Shown: positions 38,226-47,553 of the stretch, piece after piece | How the letters are laid out: the number at the start of each line of letters is the position of its first letter | How positions within the stretch are numbered: position 1 is the stretch's first letter | Source: CAUUJV01 sp963545565 | GTDB lineage: Bacteria > Actinomycetota > Actinomycetes > Actinomycetales > Bifidobacteriaceae | Reading direction: 5' to 3' | Assembly: GCA_963545565.1 (NCBI GenBank) | Contig: CAUUJV010000009.1 | Coordinates: 8,239-72,238, forward strand | Length of the DNA: 64,000 nucleotides | Position numbers and translations under genes: made by a program | Notes under the pieces: model-generated | Told to the model about the DNA's origin: nothing | Database searches by the model: none | What the model saw: only the letters and a program-made list of their open reading frames with translations

Positions 38226-38271
38226 TTTCTCGATCAATCTGTTCACTCATTCGAACAATACGTTCGAGAAA
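38226..38271. repeat. Imperfect palindrome, long copy of an intergenic repeat
   Basis: TTTCTCGA (38226-38233) faces TCGAGAAA (38264-38271), and inner TGTTC faces GAACA. The left half CGATCAATCTGTTC is shared with 33264-33290. It lies about 150 bases upstream of the carbonic anhydrase gene and could be an operator or a decayed mobile repeat. Confidence 0.5.
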
Positions 38272-38417
38272 ACGGTAATAAGAAAAAAACACTCTCCTCC
38301 CTTTAATCTGTCCTATAATCCCAATAAGGACTGCTCTTAAAAATCACAAGCAACGATTATGAATGATTATGAGCAACAAATCAGACACAACACAACGCAG
38401 AACAGGTAGTACAAGCA

Positions 38418-39068
38418 ATGAAGGTAGAAAAAGAAAATCAAGCAAATGCTATTTGGACGCGTATGTTGTCTGGCAATAAACGCTTTGCCCGCGGCGAAGC
38501 TGAGCACCCTTGGCAAGATTCCACTACTCGTCTTGATCTAATTGAAAGTCAAAAACCAGATGCCGCTGTGCTTGCATGCTCAGATTCACGAGTTCCTGTT
38601 GAAATTATTTTTGATGAAGGCTTAGGCGATATTTTCACAGTTCGCAGTGCGGGAGCGATGCTTGATCAATCTACTATTGAATCAGTAGAATACGCTGTTG
38701 AGACTTTGGACGTAGATGTGCTCGTTGTGATGACTCATCAGCATTGTGGCGCACTTACCGCTGCACGAAAAGCCTACGAAGCTCATGATGAAGCTCCCAC
38801 ATATATTCCGTTCACGATTAAGCAAGGAATGCAAACCGTTGAAGCAGCAGATGACGGTGGAATTTTTGATGACCTCACCGAAGCCTCCACAGCCGAGGAA
38901 ATTGAGCAAACTCAGGATGACGTTGAGCGTATCCATATTTCTATGCTGATTGAACGCTTAGTTAACGAATCGAATATCGTTCGCAAGCACTTAGCTGACG
39001 AAACTCTTAAAATCGTGGGTGCACGCTACGTAATGAACACTGGGCTCGTGGAAGTTTTGAGTTTCTAA
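38418..39068 (+). CDS. Beta-class carbonic anhydrase
   Basis: Zinc enzyme interconverting CO2 and bicarbonate, 216 residues. It has the Cys-Asp-Arg motif ACSDSRVP (Cys54, Asp56, Arg58) and the HQHCGAL motif (His107, Cys110), completing the Cys2-His zinc site. It likely supplies bicarbonate for ppc and fatty acid or nucleotide synthesis. An acidic insertion (ADDGGIFDDLTEASTAEEIE) lies in the second half. The next gene starts two bases after its stop, so the two form an operon. Confidence 0.94.
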   Translation: MKVEKENQANAIWTRMLSGNKRFARGEAEHPWQDSTTRLDLIESQKPDAAVLACSDSRVPVEIIFDEGLGDIFTVRSAGAMLDQSTIESVEYAVETLDVDVLVVMTHQHCGALTAARKAYEAHDEAPTYIPFTIKQGMQTVEAADDGGIFDDLTEASTAEEIEQTQDDVERIHISMLIERLVNESNIVRKHLADETLKIVGARYVMNTGLVEVLSF

Positions 39069-39070
39069 AA

Positions 39071-40375
39071 ATGTCAACTCTATGGCTTGATATTGCACTT
39101 ATCATTATCTTTATGGTTCTTGGAGGAGTTTTCTCCTGCACGGAACTCGCTCTGGTTTCATTGCGAACATCGCAGATTGAGCAAATGGAGCAGGAAGACG
39201 AGCGCGGGGCACGTGTAGCCAAGGTTGCAAGAGATCCAAACCGCTTTCTTTCTGCAGTGCAAATTGGTGTTACGCTTTCCGGATTCCTATCCGCATCATT
39301 TGGCGCGAGCGCAATTGCACCGTATATCGTGCCTATTCTCCGGGATTGGGGAGTTCCCAGCGGTCTTGCAAGCGGGCTGACCACCGTAATTCTTACTATC
39401 GTTATTTCATATTTCTCGATTGTGGTTTCCGAGCTTGTTCCTAAACGCATTGCACTACAGCAGTCTGAATCGATTGCGCGAGCGGCTGTTCCGGCAGTAG
39501 ATGCTTTTGCGAATATTTGTGCTCCTCTTATTTGGCTTATTGGCAAGAACACTAATGGCCTTGTGCGCCTTATGGGATTTGATCCTAATGAGGTTGATAG
39601 CGAGGTGAGCGACGAAGAGCTGCGCCTCCTTGTATCTTCTAACACTAGGTTGAGTAAGGATGAGCGCGTTATTTTGGATGATGTTTTCTCATCGTCCGAA
39701 ACCATAGTGGCAGAAGTGATGCGCCCTCGTGCTGACGTTGTTTTTCTTGACGGAAATATGTCTTTGAGCGATGCGGCAGATTTTGTGCACGATCAACCAT
39801 ACTCGCGATTCCCCGTTATTGGCAAAGATTTCGATGAGATTTTAGGGTTTGTACATGTGCGCGATTTGCTTGATGTGCGTGACGAAAATGCCACAACCGT
39901 AAAAGATGTGACCCGCGAGGGTATTAGTTTGCCTGGCACATCCAAAATTCTCACTAGCATGAGTTTGCTGCGCCAACGAGGAATCCATCTGGCAATCGTT
40001 ATTGACGAATACGGCGGCACTGATGGCATCGTTACCTTGGAAGACATGACCGAGGAGTTGGTTGGCGATATTCGTGATGAATATGATTTGCCTGAGCAAG
40101 ATGATTCTAACCACGAGAATGCATTCATCAACGGCGTGATGACTGTTGATGGAGGCATGACCATCGAAGACTTTAGCGAAGCGTCTGGCATTGAGCTTGA
40201 AGACGGCCCATACGAAACAGTTGCAGGCTATATGCAGTCGAAAACCGGTGAACTTGGCTCCGTAGGAACAACCTACCATTCAGACGATGGTTATGACATG
40301 GTTGTTACAGAAGTAGACGGACGCCGTATCCAAACTCTTGAAGTACGTCATAACGTGGAACAAAAATCTACATAA
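39071..40375 (+). CDS. CNNM/CorC-type membrane protein with CBS domains (HlyC family)
   Basis: A 434-residue protein: N-terminal DUF21 (CNNM) domain with about four membrane segments, a CBS pair (about 210-335; VMRPRADVVFLDG and YGGTDGIVTLEDM), and a C-terminal CorC_HlyC domain (about 350-425). Members transport or regulate Mg2+ or Co2+, and older annotations call them hemolysins. No ribosome binding site is free of the preceding gene, since ATG follows the carbonic anhydrase stop by two bases, so translation is probably coupled. Confidence 0.9.
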   Translation: MSTLWLDIALIIIFMVLGGVFSCTELALVSLRTSQIEQMEQEDERGARVAKVARDPNRFLSAVQIGVTLSGFLSASFGASAIAPYIVPILRDWGVPSGLASGLTTVILTIVISYFSIVVSELVPKRIALQQSESIARAAVPAVDAFANICAPLIWLIGKNTNGLVRLMGFDPNEVDSEVSDEELRLLVSSNTRLSKDERVILDDVFSSSETIVAEVMRPRADVVFLDGNMSLSDAADFVHDQPYSRFPVIGKDFDEILGFVHVRDLLDVRDENATTVKDVTREGISLPGTSKILTSMSLLRQRGIHLAIVIDEYGGTDGIVTLEDMTEELVGDIRDEYDLPEQDDSNHENAFINGVMTVDGGMTIEDFSEASGIELEDGPYETVAGYMQSKTGELGSVGTTYHSDDGYDMVVTEVDGRRIQTLEVRHNVEQKST

Positions 40376-40408
40376 ATTTACATAAGACTACATAAATCTA
40401 TATAAAAA
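40369..40408. repeat. Four degenerate 10-bp tandem units
   Basis: Units TACATAAATT, TACATAAGAC, TACATAAATC and TATATAAAAA run across the stop codon of the CNNM/CorC gene into the intergenic region. They supply the natural stop and may vary in copy number. Confidence 0.6.
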
Positions 40409-40552
40409 TTCCCAGAATATTCTGTAAATGTACAATGCGTCACAGTAGCTAATTTTGTAGCAAAAATCAGTGTAAATCACGCTCATCAGAGGTAGTATTA
40501 GAGCTAATCAATTAGAGCTAATCAAAATAGGCTACAGATGAAGGAGCATGCA

Positions 40553-41032
40553 ATGTCTCTGCCATATACAGTTCCAGGACTCAGTGAAGAAGCTGCCGAG
40601 AAGGCCATCGCAATTTTGCAAAGTCGCTTGAATCAGGAGCAAGAGGCCGCATTAGTCTTGAAAACTGCTCATTGGAACGTCAATGGACCAAACTTCATTG
40701 CTGTTCATGAAATGCTTGATCCAGAGGTTGAGTCTGTGCTCAATCAGGCAGACGAAACTGCAGAGCGCATTGTGCAGCTCGGCGGCTCTGCTAACGGTAC
40801 AGCAGATGCAATAGTTCGCAACCGCACTTGGGCTGACTTTGAATTCAAAGGACAAGCAAATACCAAGGATTACATCACTGCACTCGTTAACTACTATGAC
40901 GTTTTCATTGCAGACGATCGTAAGGCCATCGCCGAACTCGACGAGCTTGACGTGATCAGCTCCAACATCATTCAAGATCATGTTCAAGATCTCGAAAAAT
41001 TCCAGTGGTTCCTACGCGCACATCTTGCATAA
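40553..41032 (+). CDS. dps: Dps-family ferritin-like protein
   Basis: Forms a 12-subunit shell that oxidises and stores iron, protecting DNA from peroxide. The 159-residue protein has the ferroxidase residues His40 (TAHWNVNGP), His52, Asp56 and Glu71 (DETAERI). The ATG at 40553 (MSLPYTVPGL) has AAGGAG upstream. A direct repeat, TTAGAGCTAATCAA, lies about 40 bases upstream. No long basic N-terminus is present, so DNA binding is uncertain. Confidence 0.92.
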   Translation: MSLPYTVPGLSEEAAEKAIAILQSRLNQEQEAALVLKTAHWNVNGPNFIAVHEMLDPEVESVLNQADETAERIVQLGGSANGTADAIVRNRTWADFEFKGQANTKDYITALVNYYDVFIADDRKAIAELDELDVISSNIIQDHVQDLEKFQWFLRAHLA

Positions 41033-41106
41033 ATTTTTGCGTAAACTTTCAAAACTTGCATAAGTACGTAAGTAAGCCATCGCAGATTTACGCAGACTAT
41101 ACAAAT

Positions 41107-41150
41107 AAAGGCGCCTTACTCTAGATTATTCCCAGAGTAAGGCGCTTTTA
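41107..41150 (+). terminator. Intrinsic terminator after dps
   Basis: A 12-bp stem (GCGCCTTACTCT with AGAGTAAGGCGC) with an 11-base loop is followed by TTTTATTATT. On the opposite strand it is preceded by A-rich sequence, so it may serve the convergent deaminase gene as well. Confidence 0.88.
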
Positions 41151-41225
41151 TTATTCAATGTTGTTCCTATTACCGTTTTTGCTCTAGACTAAACAATCTA
41201 AAACAAATTAGACAATCTGAATAAA

Positions 41226-42551
41226 CTAAACAGAGAGCAAATCAATATCCGTATCAATCGTTGTTTCACGAGTAAATAATGTTTTCCCTTCGCGAACAGA
41301 GCGAAGTACTGCACACCTTTGATAAACAGCATCAAATTCATCTGCCGCATCAAGGACGATAAAATTCGCCGGCTTACCCACCTCAATGCCGTACGAATCG
41401 CGCAGATTCATAGCAGTGGCACCGTTGATAGTTAAAAGTTTGAGTGCGTTGTTAATTTCAGGTAATGACATCATCTGAGCCACATGCAATGCATAATCCA
41501 AGATGATCATCATATTGCCGTTACCCAAGGGGTACCACGGGTCTTGCATGGAATCTTGGCCAAGAGAAACATTGATGCCCGCATCGGTAAGTTCTTTTAT
41601 TCGAGTAATACCACGGCGCTTTGGGTATGTGTCTTGACGTCCTTGAAGGTATAAGTTCTCAGTAGGCGCAACCGCAAAATTAATCCGCGCAGCTTGCAAT
41701 AGATTTGTTAGGTGGAAGAAATAACTATTGTCGGCAGATCCAAGAGAACATGTGTGGCTTGCCGTAGTCATTGAGCCTATTCCTTCTTTATATGCGAGTG
41801 CTGCAAGCGTTTCTAGATGACGTGAATTAGGGTCGTCAGTCTCATCGCAGTGAACATCAATGAGTTTGCCATATTTAGCAGCTAAATCAACCACAGTATG
41901 CATTGATTTTTCACCAAACTCGTAGCACTGCTCATAGTGGGGAATACCGCCGACGCAATCTGCCCCCATGCGCAATCCTTCTTCAACAAGATCAGCACCG
42001 CCAACAAATGAGTACATTCCTTCTTGCGGAAATGACACAATCTGTACAGTGACAATATTTTTCAGCTCTTCCTTCAACTCCAAAAGAGCTCGTAGTGACG
42101 TAAATTTGAGGTCGCACACGTCGGCATGCGTGCGAATAAATTGCACACCGTTACGCATTTCCATCCCAATAGCTTTACGAGCGCGCTGCTTGACCTCATT
42201 AACTGTAAGATCAGCCTTAGTTTCACTCCAACGAGATATTCCTTCAAACAATGTTCCCGTTTCGTTAGTAGCACCAGGCTTACGAGAGGTAAACACATAG
42301 TCAAGATGAAGATGCGTGTCACAAAATGGCGCACTAACCAATTTTCCAGCTAAATCAACTATTTCAATTGTTTTCGCTAAACCTGTAGAATTCTTCGCTG
42401 CTTCTTGTCTTATAGTGGCAGCGCGCTCACCTATCTCGGTAAACTTCCCATTCTCTACAACAATATCTTGAAGATTCGTAGCGCCGACTAATCGTGCATT
42501 AGCAAAAATCACTGTTTTATCAGTTGTTCTATTAGTTATCTCGTTAGTCAT
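41226..42551 (-). CDS. CodA-like amidohydrolase (cytosine or creatinine deaminase)
   Basis: Metal-dependent deaminase of the amidohydrolase superfamily, 441 residues and clearly homologous to E. coli cytosine deaminase (GTLFEGISRW, RTHADV, FPQEG, DTYPKRRGITR). Metal and catalytic residues are present: His80 and His82, His234, Glu237, His266 and Asp333. Where CodA has GHDD followed by DPWYPLG, this protein has GQDSMQDPWYPLG, so the substrate-contact Asp is Ser334 and the preceding His is Gln. That and the neighbouring creatininase suggest a substrate other than cytosine, possibly creatinine. The gene is divergent from the PucR-type regulator. Confidence 0.85.
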   Translation of the reverse strand: MTNEITNRTTDKTVIFANARLVGATNLQDIVVENGKFTEIGERAATIRQEAAKNSTGLAKTIEIVDLAGKLVSAPFCDTHLHLDYVFTSRKPGATNETGTLFEGISRWSETKADLTVNEVKQRARKAIGMEMRNGVQFIRTHADVCDLKFTSLRALLELKEELKNIVTVQIVSFPQEGMYSFVGGADLVEEGLRMGADCVGGIPHYEQCYEFGEKSMHTVVDLAAKYGKLIDVHCDETDDPNSRHLETLAALAYKEGIGSMTTASHTCSLGSADNSYFFHLTNLLQAARINFAVAPTENLYLQGRQDTYPKRRGITRIKELTDAGINVSLGQDSMQDPWYPLGNGNMMIILDYALHVAQMMSLPEINNALKLLTINGATAMNLRDSYGIEVGKPANFIVLDAADEFDAVYQRCAVLRSVREGKTLFTRETTIDTDIDLLSV

Positions 42552-42696
42552 ATGAGCCTCCCTTGTACATTACATACGCGTTACAAATCAGAAAGTCGTT
42601 TACAAAAACCGTGCTGCTCTGTAATGAGATGACCTTATTCTCAAAGCATTCAATTTCGATTGGATAAACAACATCATTCGTCAGTTATTGTCAGAA

Positions 42697-44007
42697 ATGG
42701 ACATATTGTATGAGCATTACGTTGAGCAGCTAACAGCAGTTGGAGTAAGTGCACTAGCAGTAGACGTTACTGAATCCTCAGCGTCAATACCACAAGTAAT
42801 TATTGATGCCGCCAATGATTCAGGGCTTGTGGTGATTGCTCTTACAAAGCGTGTTCCGTTTGTTGAGCTATGTAAGAGTGTAGATACTGCCATAATTATG
42901 TCTTCTCAGCAGCATGCCAGTACATCTTCCATAGTTTCTGAGCTTCCATCTTTATTACAGGGATTATCAACCATTCCCGAAATCTGCGACTGCACAGCGC
43001 ATACTCTGAAGGTTAATGTTCTTCTTTTTTCCAGTAAAGGAGAACTACTATATACTGCAAAGTCTCCTTCTAATATAGAAGACTCGTTACATCGAGACCT
43101 TATACATATTGAAAATAATGATGTCACAATTGGATCTGTTGAACTGATAGGGAACCACACATGGGAAGAATCTTATCTAGAGATTATTTGTGAATGTCTA
43201 ACAGAAGCTTTTGCACCAATTTTGCATCCTGATCCTCAGCAAACAATGCTTCAACTTGCTATGAAAGGTCCACGCAATAACAGGCACGCCTCTTCTGTGG
43301 AGGGACAAGATGCGTCAGCATTTCTCTCAAGTTCAGGGTTTAGCGGATCATGCATCTACTATCCATTTATGCTGACCATTTCATCTATTGCAGCTCAAAA
43401 AGATTATGTAGAGAATCAGCTTTCTCAAGCCTGCACAAAAAATAACTACTCCCATGCGTTTGTTGTGGAGGGTAATCTCATCGTTGGCTTCATTGCTGCC
43501 AGTGACGCGAGTGGTAATCTCTCTGAATTTTGTGAAACGTGTGCCTCGATTATTCATACTATTGTCACAACCGTTGGATGTGGCGGACTTATAGATGGAG
43601 CAAAGTTAGACGTGATTCGCCTTATCGACGGTTTTGGAATGCTGCGGCTCACACTTGCTTATGCGCAGCCGACTTCTGGAATAGTACTTTTTGCATCAGA
43701 GTATGCCATTGAAGTTTTTGCTGGACTGTCAAACATAGATGAAGGAGCACGATTACTTGCTACATGGTTTCTTGGTTCTACTGTAATAGCAGACAGAAAA
43801 CTAATTGAAACACTTAGCGTATTCTTTGACTGCTTGGGAAATAAGACTACTGCCTGTATGCGTCTATCTATTCAGCGGCAGACTCTGTACAGCCGACTCG
43901 ACAAAATATCTCGCTTGAGTGGATACGACCAAAATGACAAAACGTCATGGGCGGTTCTCCTTCTCGCAGCGAAACTAGCGGAAGCCCGCTCAATTAAACG
44001 CTTATAA
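42697..44007 (+). CDS. PucR-family transcriptional regulator, N-terminus shortened
   Basis: 436 residues with the C-terminal PucR helix-turn-helix (MRLSIQRQTLYSRLDKISRL) preceded by a GGDEF-like middle region. The N-terminus begins inside the PucR sensory domain (HYVEQLTAVGVSALAVDV, then DSGLVVIALTKRVPFVEL). The first half of that domain, normally some 60-70 residues, is missing. No upstream frame in the 145 bases to the divergent deaminase restores it. The frame is open from 42628 without an ATG; TTG at 42688 or ATG at 42697 are the available starts, neither with a clear ribosome binding site. Likely regulator of this locus, perhaps impaired. Confidence 0.8.
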   Translation: MDILYEHYVEQLTAVGVSALAVDVTESSASIPQVIIDAANDSGLVVIALTKRVPFVELCKSVDTAIIMSSQQHASTSSIVSELPSLLQGLSTIPEICDCTAHTLKVNVLLFSSKGELLYTAKSPSNIEDSLHRDLIHIENNDVTIGSVELIGNHTWEESYLEIICECLTEAFAPILHPDPQQTMLQLAMKGPRNNRHASSVEGQDASAFLSSSGFSGSCIYYPFMLTISSIAAQKDYVENQLSQACTKNNYSHAFVVEGNLIVGFIAASDASGNLSEFCETCASIIHTIVTTVGCGGLIDGAKLDVIRLIDGFGMLRLTLAYAQPTSGIVLFASEYAIEVFAGLSNIDEGARLLATWFLGSTVIADRKLIETLSVFFDCLGNKTTACMRLSIQRQTLYSRLDKISRLSGYDQNDKTSWAVLLLAAKLAEARSIKRL

Positions 44008-44212
44008 CACTTATCAGGCCACAGCAGCAAAATCTACACTGCCATAATTTTTTGATCCAATTGTTTTGAATGCACCATAGTTCTTCATACAAAATGTCTA
44101 TCTCTGCCACTTCTGCGTTTACTTTCGAGTCATAGGAACGCAAACGCTGAAACATATCGTGTCAATTGTTCACTACGGAACACTACAAGAATTGATACGA
44201 AAGGAAGACATC

Positions 44213-45536
44213 ATGGAGGTTTCAACCACACTTCCAATAGTAGCCAGTCAAGAACAAGAAGAACAACAATCCATGGTGCGTAAGGTCGCACTAGCATCTT
44301 TCCTAGGAAACTTCATTGAATGGTTTGATTATGCGTCGTACTCTTATCTCGCAACGATTATTGCAGCAGTATTCTTCCCTGCATCTAATGCAACAGTCGC
44401 TCTTATTCAAACTTTCGCAATCTTCGCACTCTCGTTTCTTCTGCGCCCTATTGGTGCACTCTTTTGGGGTAATTTTGGAGACAAGCATGGTCGCAAACGC
44501 ACACTGTCAATTTCTATTATTCTGATGAGTGGCGCAACTTTCCTCATTGGATGTTTGCCTTCATACAGCATAGTTGGACTTGCCGCGCCTCTATTACTAC
44601 TCTTCCTGCGCATGGTTCAAAGCTTCTCAGCATCCGGAGAATATGCTGGTGCAGCAACTTTCTTAGGGGAGTATGCTCCAACTAGTAAACGTGGGCTCTA
44701 TTGCTCTCTTATCCCCGCTTCTACAGCAATTGGGCTCCTAGCAGGCTCCAGCGCAATTAAGCACTTCAAGTCTGCAAGGCTGGGGCTGGAGATTACCATT
44801 CCTTCTCGCTGGGCCTCTCGGCGCTATTGTCTACTACATCCGTACTCAGCTTGCAGATTCTCCTGTTTACGAATCTATGACCGCCGAACTGGCAGCCAAA
44901 AATTCTAACGGGGAAGAAAACTCTTTCCCACTGCGCACTCTTCTTCACGATCACTTGCGTGAGGTTATCATCAGTTTTGGTGCAGCAACTTTGAATGCCG
45001 TTGGCTTCTATATTGTTTTGACTTATCTGCCAACTTATTTAACCGACACTGTGCATATGAGCTCTTCATCTGCTTCGATTGCAACCACTACCGCATTGAT
45101 TGCTTACGTTGCCATGGTATTTGCAATGGGACATTTAAGCGACACCATTGGTCGTAAGAAAATTCTCATTACTGCATGCGTTGCCTTCATAATCTTGACA
45201 GTCCCAGCCTTTATGATTCTCAGATCTGGTGCTCTTATTCCAGTTATTCTCGTTGAGCTCGTTATGTGTGCTGCACTTGCTGCAAACGATGGAAGCTTAT
45301 CCAGCTACTTGACTGAGACCTTCCCAACTTCCGTGCGATTCACTGGCTTTGCTTTCAGCTTCAACATGGCTAATGCAATTTTCGGTGGGACTGCATCTCT
45401 TATCGCAACGAGTCTGATTTATGTAACAGGATCTGTCATCAGCCCGGCAATTTATATGGTTGTTATCTCACTGATTGCGCTTGCTGCCATGATTCTTTCC
45501 CATGAGAACACTAACAAGAATCTCACTGAAATTTAA
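44213..45536 (+). pseudogene. MHS-family MFS transporter, disrupted
   Basis: A metabolite:H+ symporter of the MHS family (relatives carry proline, betaine, ketoglutarate and similar solutes). The first frame from 44213 (MEVSTTLPIV, AAGGAAG upstream) shows NFIEWFDYASYSYLA, GDKHGRKRTL and GEYAGAATFLGEY. It derails after LLAGSSA near 44755. Homology resumes one frame over as LSTSSLQGWGWRLPFLLAG and runs to 45536. Compared with ProP-like proteins about six residues are missing at the joint, so a deletion of roughly 17 or 20 bases is more likely than a one-base error. The transporter should be inactive. Confidence 0.85.
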
Positions 45537-45631
45537 ATCTGCTTAATTATTCCAGTAATTATTCTAGGTATTTTAGATTTCTTTCAAAGCTCCAAATTCT
45601 AAATCACAAAAAATTGAAAGAGGGAGTAAAC

Positions 45632-46378
45632 ATGACGTATCGTATGGATGAAATGACATGGCCACAGTTCCAACAGCGCGCAAGTAAGCCAGTCATCGTT
45701 CCTGTAGGATCAACAGAACAGCACGGTCAGCATCTTCCTATCGGAACTGATGCTCGTATCGCTGAAAGCATAGCAACTGATCTTGCCGCTGCAGTAGACG
45801 GCACAGTAATGCCAACCGTTAGCTATGGGTATAAGTCGAAGCCTCTCTCCGGCGGTGGGCCTTTGTTCCCTGGAACTATTGATATGAGCGGAACAACTGT
45901 TATTTCTCAGATACACGATATTCTGCGCGAACTTATTGATGATGGCTTCACCAAGATAGTTGTACTCAATGCTCATTTTGAAAATGAGGCCTTCATTATT
46001 GAAGCTATCGATATGGTTAACCATGAGACTAATGGTGCAGCAACTATTGTGGAAACGAACTGGTGGGATCCACTTGATCAAGAGACTATTGATGCGCTTT
46101 TCAGTGATGTACCTTTCCCAGGATGGGCTCTTGAACACGCAGCTTTGACTGAAACCTCGCTGCTGTTGCATTACACTCCTGAACTCGTGCATATGGATCG
46201 CATGGTTGCTAACACAGATGGAGCTGCTCGCCCCTATGTTCGTTACCCTATCAAGCCAACTGATGTTCCTGCACACGGTGCTTTAGCTGACGCCACAGGA
46301 TCAACTGCTGAAAAGGGCGAACTGATAGCACGGCGATGCATAGAAATAATCAGTGCCATATGCTCTGAAGAATCCTAG
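45632..46378 (+). CDS. Creatininase (creatinine amidohydrolase)
   Basis: Interconverts creatinine and creatine using a two-metal site. The 248-residue protein aligns along its length with Pseudomonas creatininase as I recall it: PVGSTEQHG with Glu29 and His31, Asp40, YGYKS, GGG and FPGT. NAHFEN with His115 and Glu117 replaces the NGHGGN of other family members and matches the NGHYEN of true creatininase. GWALEHAALTETS holds His169 and the substrate-gating Trp. The ATG at 45632 has GAGGGAG upstream. It closes the deaminase, regulator and transporter locus, and its own terminator follows. Confidence 0.88.
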   Translation: MTYRMDEMTWPQFQQRASKPVIVPVGSTEQHGQHLPIGTDARIAESIATDLAAAVDGTVMPTVSYGYKSKPLSGGGPLFPGTIDMSGTTVISQIHDILRELIDDGFTKIVVLNAHFENEAFIIEAIDMVNHETNGAATIVETNWWDPLDQETIDALFSDVPFPGWALEHAALTETSLLLHYTPELVHMDRMVANTDGAARPYVRYPIKPTDVPAHGALADATGSTAEKGELIARRCIEIISAICSEES

Positions 46379-46419
46379 ATTCCTCTTACCTTTTTATACT
46401 TATCTTTCGAATCAATTCC

Positions 46420-46456
46420 AGCGCTTTGCCTTATTCCTCCCGGCAAAGCGCTTTTT
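46420..46456 (+). terminator. Intrinsic terminator after creatininase gene
   Basis: AGCGCTTTGCC pairs with GGCAAAGCGCT (11 bp, 11-base loop) followed by TTTTT, 42 bases after the stop. Confidence 0.9.
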
Positions 46457-46631
46457 CATTGTGTTGATGCGCAAATGTACTAGCGTGCTCGATAAATCAT
46501 TCTTCAATATTCTTCTCAGGATTGCCTCAATTCGTGTATATTGATTTCCTAAGACCCTGCCTAGATATCCCCAGTAAGACTATGAGTACAAGGTCTTAGA
46601 TTTCAACGCAGAGGTCATAGAAGGAGAGAAA

Positions 46632-47537
46632 ATGCCACTCGTTATCGTGCTACTTGTTCTTTTTGTTCTTATAATTCTGAGTGGAATTTATATTGTTCCT
46701 CAGCAGCAGGCCTTTATTATTGAGCGGTTGGGCAAGTTCAAGTCTGTTGAATTTGCTGGCTTGCATTTGAAAATTCCTTTTATTGATCGAGTTGCTCACA
46801 AGACCAGCTTGCGTGTAAATCAGCTGATGGTTCAGGTAGAAACGAAGACTCTTGATAACGTTTTCGTAAACGTGGTGGTTTCTACTCAGTTCCGCGTGGA
46901 TCAGTCAAATGTTGCAACTGCCTACTATGAGCTGAGTGATCCTGCCGGCCAGCTGCGCTCTTATATTGAAGATGCTTTGCGTTCCGCTATTCCTATGCTG
47001 ACCTTGGACGATGCTTTTGCCCGTAAAGATGATGTGGCTTCCGACGTTCAGGCAACCGTGGGCAAGGAAATGTCTCGTTTTGGCTTCACCGTCATCAAGT
47101 CTTTGATCACCTCGATTGACCCTTCTAATCAAGTGAAAGCCGCGATGGACTCCATTAACGCAGCCCAGCGCGAGAAGGAAGCAACTCGCGAACGCGCTGA
47201 AGCAAATCGCATCGAGATTGAAACTCAAGCAGCTGCAGAGGCTGAGAAAACTCGCTTGCAGGGTGAAGGCCAAGCTAACTATCGTCGCGAGATTGCAAAC
47301 GGTATTGTGGATCAGATTAAGAGTCTGCAGGCCGTGGGTATGAACATCAACGACGTAAACAATGTAGTGCTATTCAATCAATACCTTGATGTGATGCGCA
47401 CTCTGGCAGAATCTCGCAACGCTAAGACGGTTGTACTACCATCCTCTACTCCTGGCGGATTCACTGACATGTATGATCAAATCACGAAGGCAATGCTCAC
47501 TTCTAACGAAGTTCAGGAAGATGGAACAGTTGCTTAA
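46632..47537 (+). CDS. SPFH/band 7 membrane protein (stomatin, QmcA-like)
   Basis: Membrane scaffold protein, 301 residues. An N-terminal helix (about 2-20) is followed by the SPFH domain starting VPQQQAFIIERLGKFKSVE and a coiled-coil rich in Glu, Ala and Arg (about 175-225, REKEATRERAEANRIEIETQ). No NfeD partner gene is adjacent. GAAGGAGAG precedes the ATG. Such proteins organise membrane microdomains and often work with FtsH-type proteases. Confidence 0.92.
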   Translation: MPLVIVLLVLFVLIILSGIYIVPQQQAFIIERLGKFKSVEFAGLHLKIPFIDRVAHKTSLRVNQLMVQVETKTLDNVFVNVVVSTQFRVDQSNVATAYYELSDPAGQLRSYIEDALRSAIPMLTLDDAFARKDDVASDVQATVGKEMSRFGFTVIKSLITSIDPSNQVKAAMDSINAAQREKEATRERAEANRIEIETQAAAEAEKTRLQGEGQANYRREIANGIVDQIKSLQAVGMNINDVNNVVLFNQYLDVMRTLAESRNAKTVVLPSSTPGGFTDMYDQITKAMLTSNEVQEDGTVA

Positions 47538-47553
47538 GGCAAATTAAGCAATT

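Noticed and set aside
38032..38292. 86-codon open frame on the minus strand after ppc
   Set aside because: It is made of the local direct and inverted repeats, lacks a ribosome binding site and has repeat-driven composition (LLHKLAFAQ, LLNEALLN).
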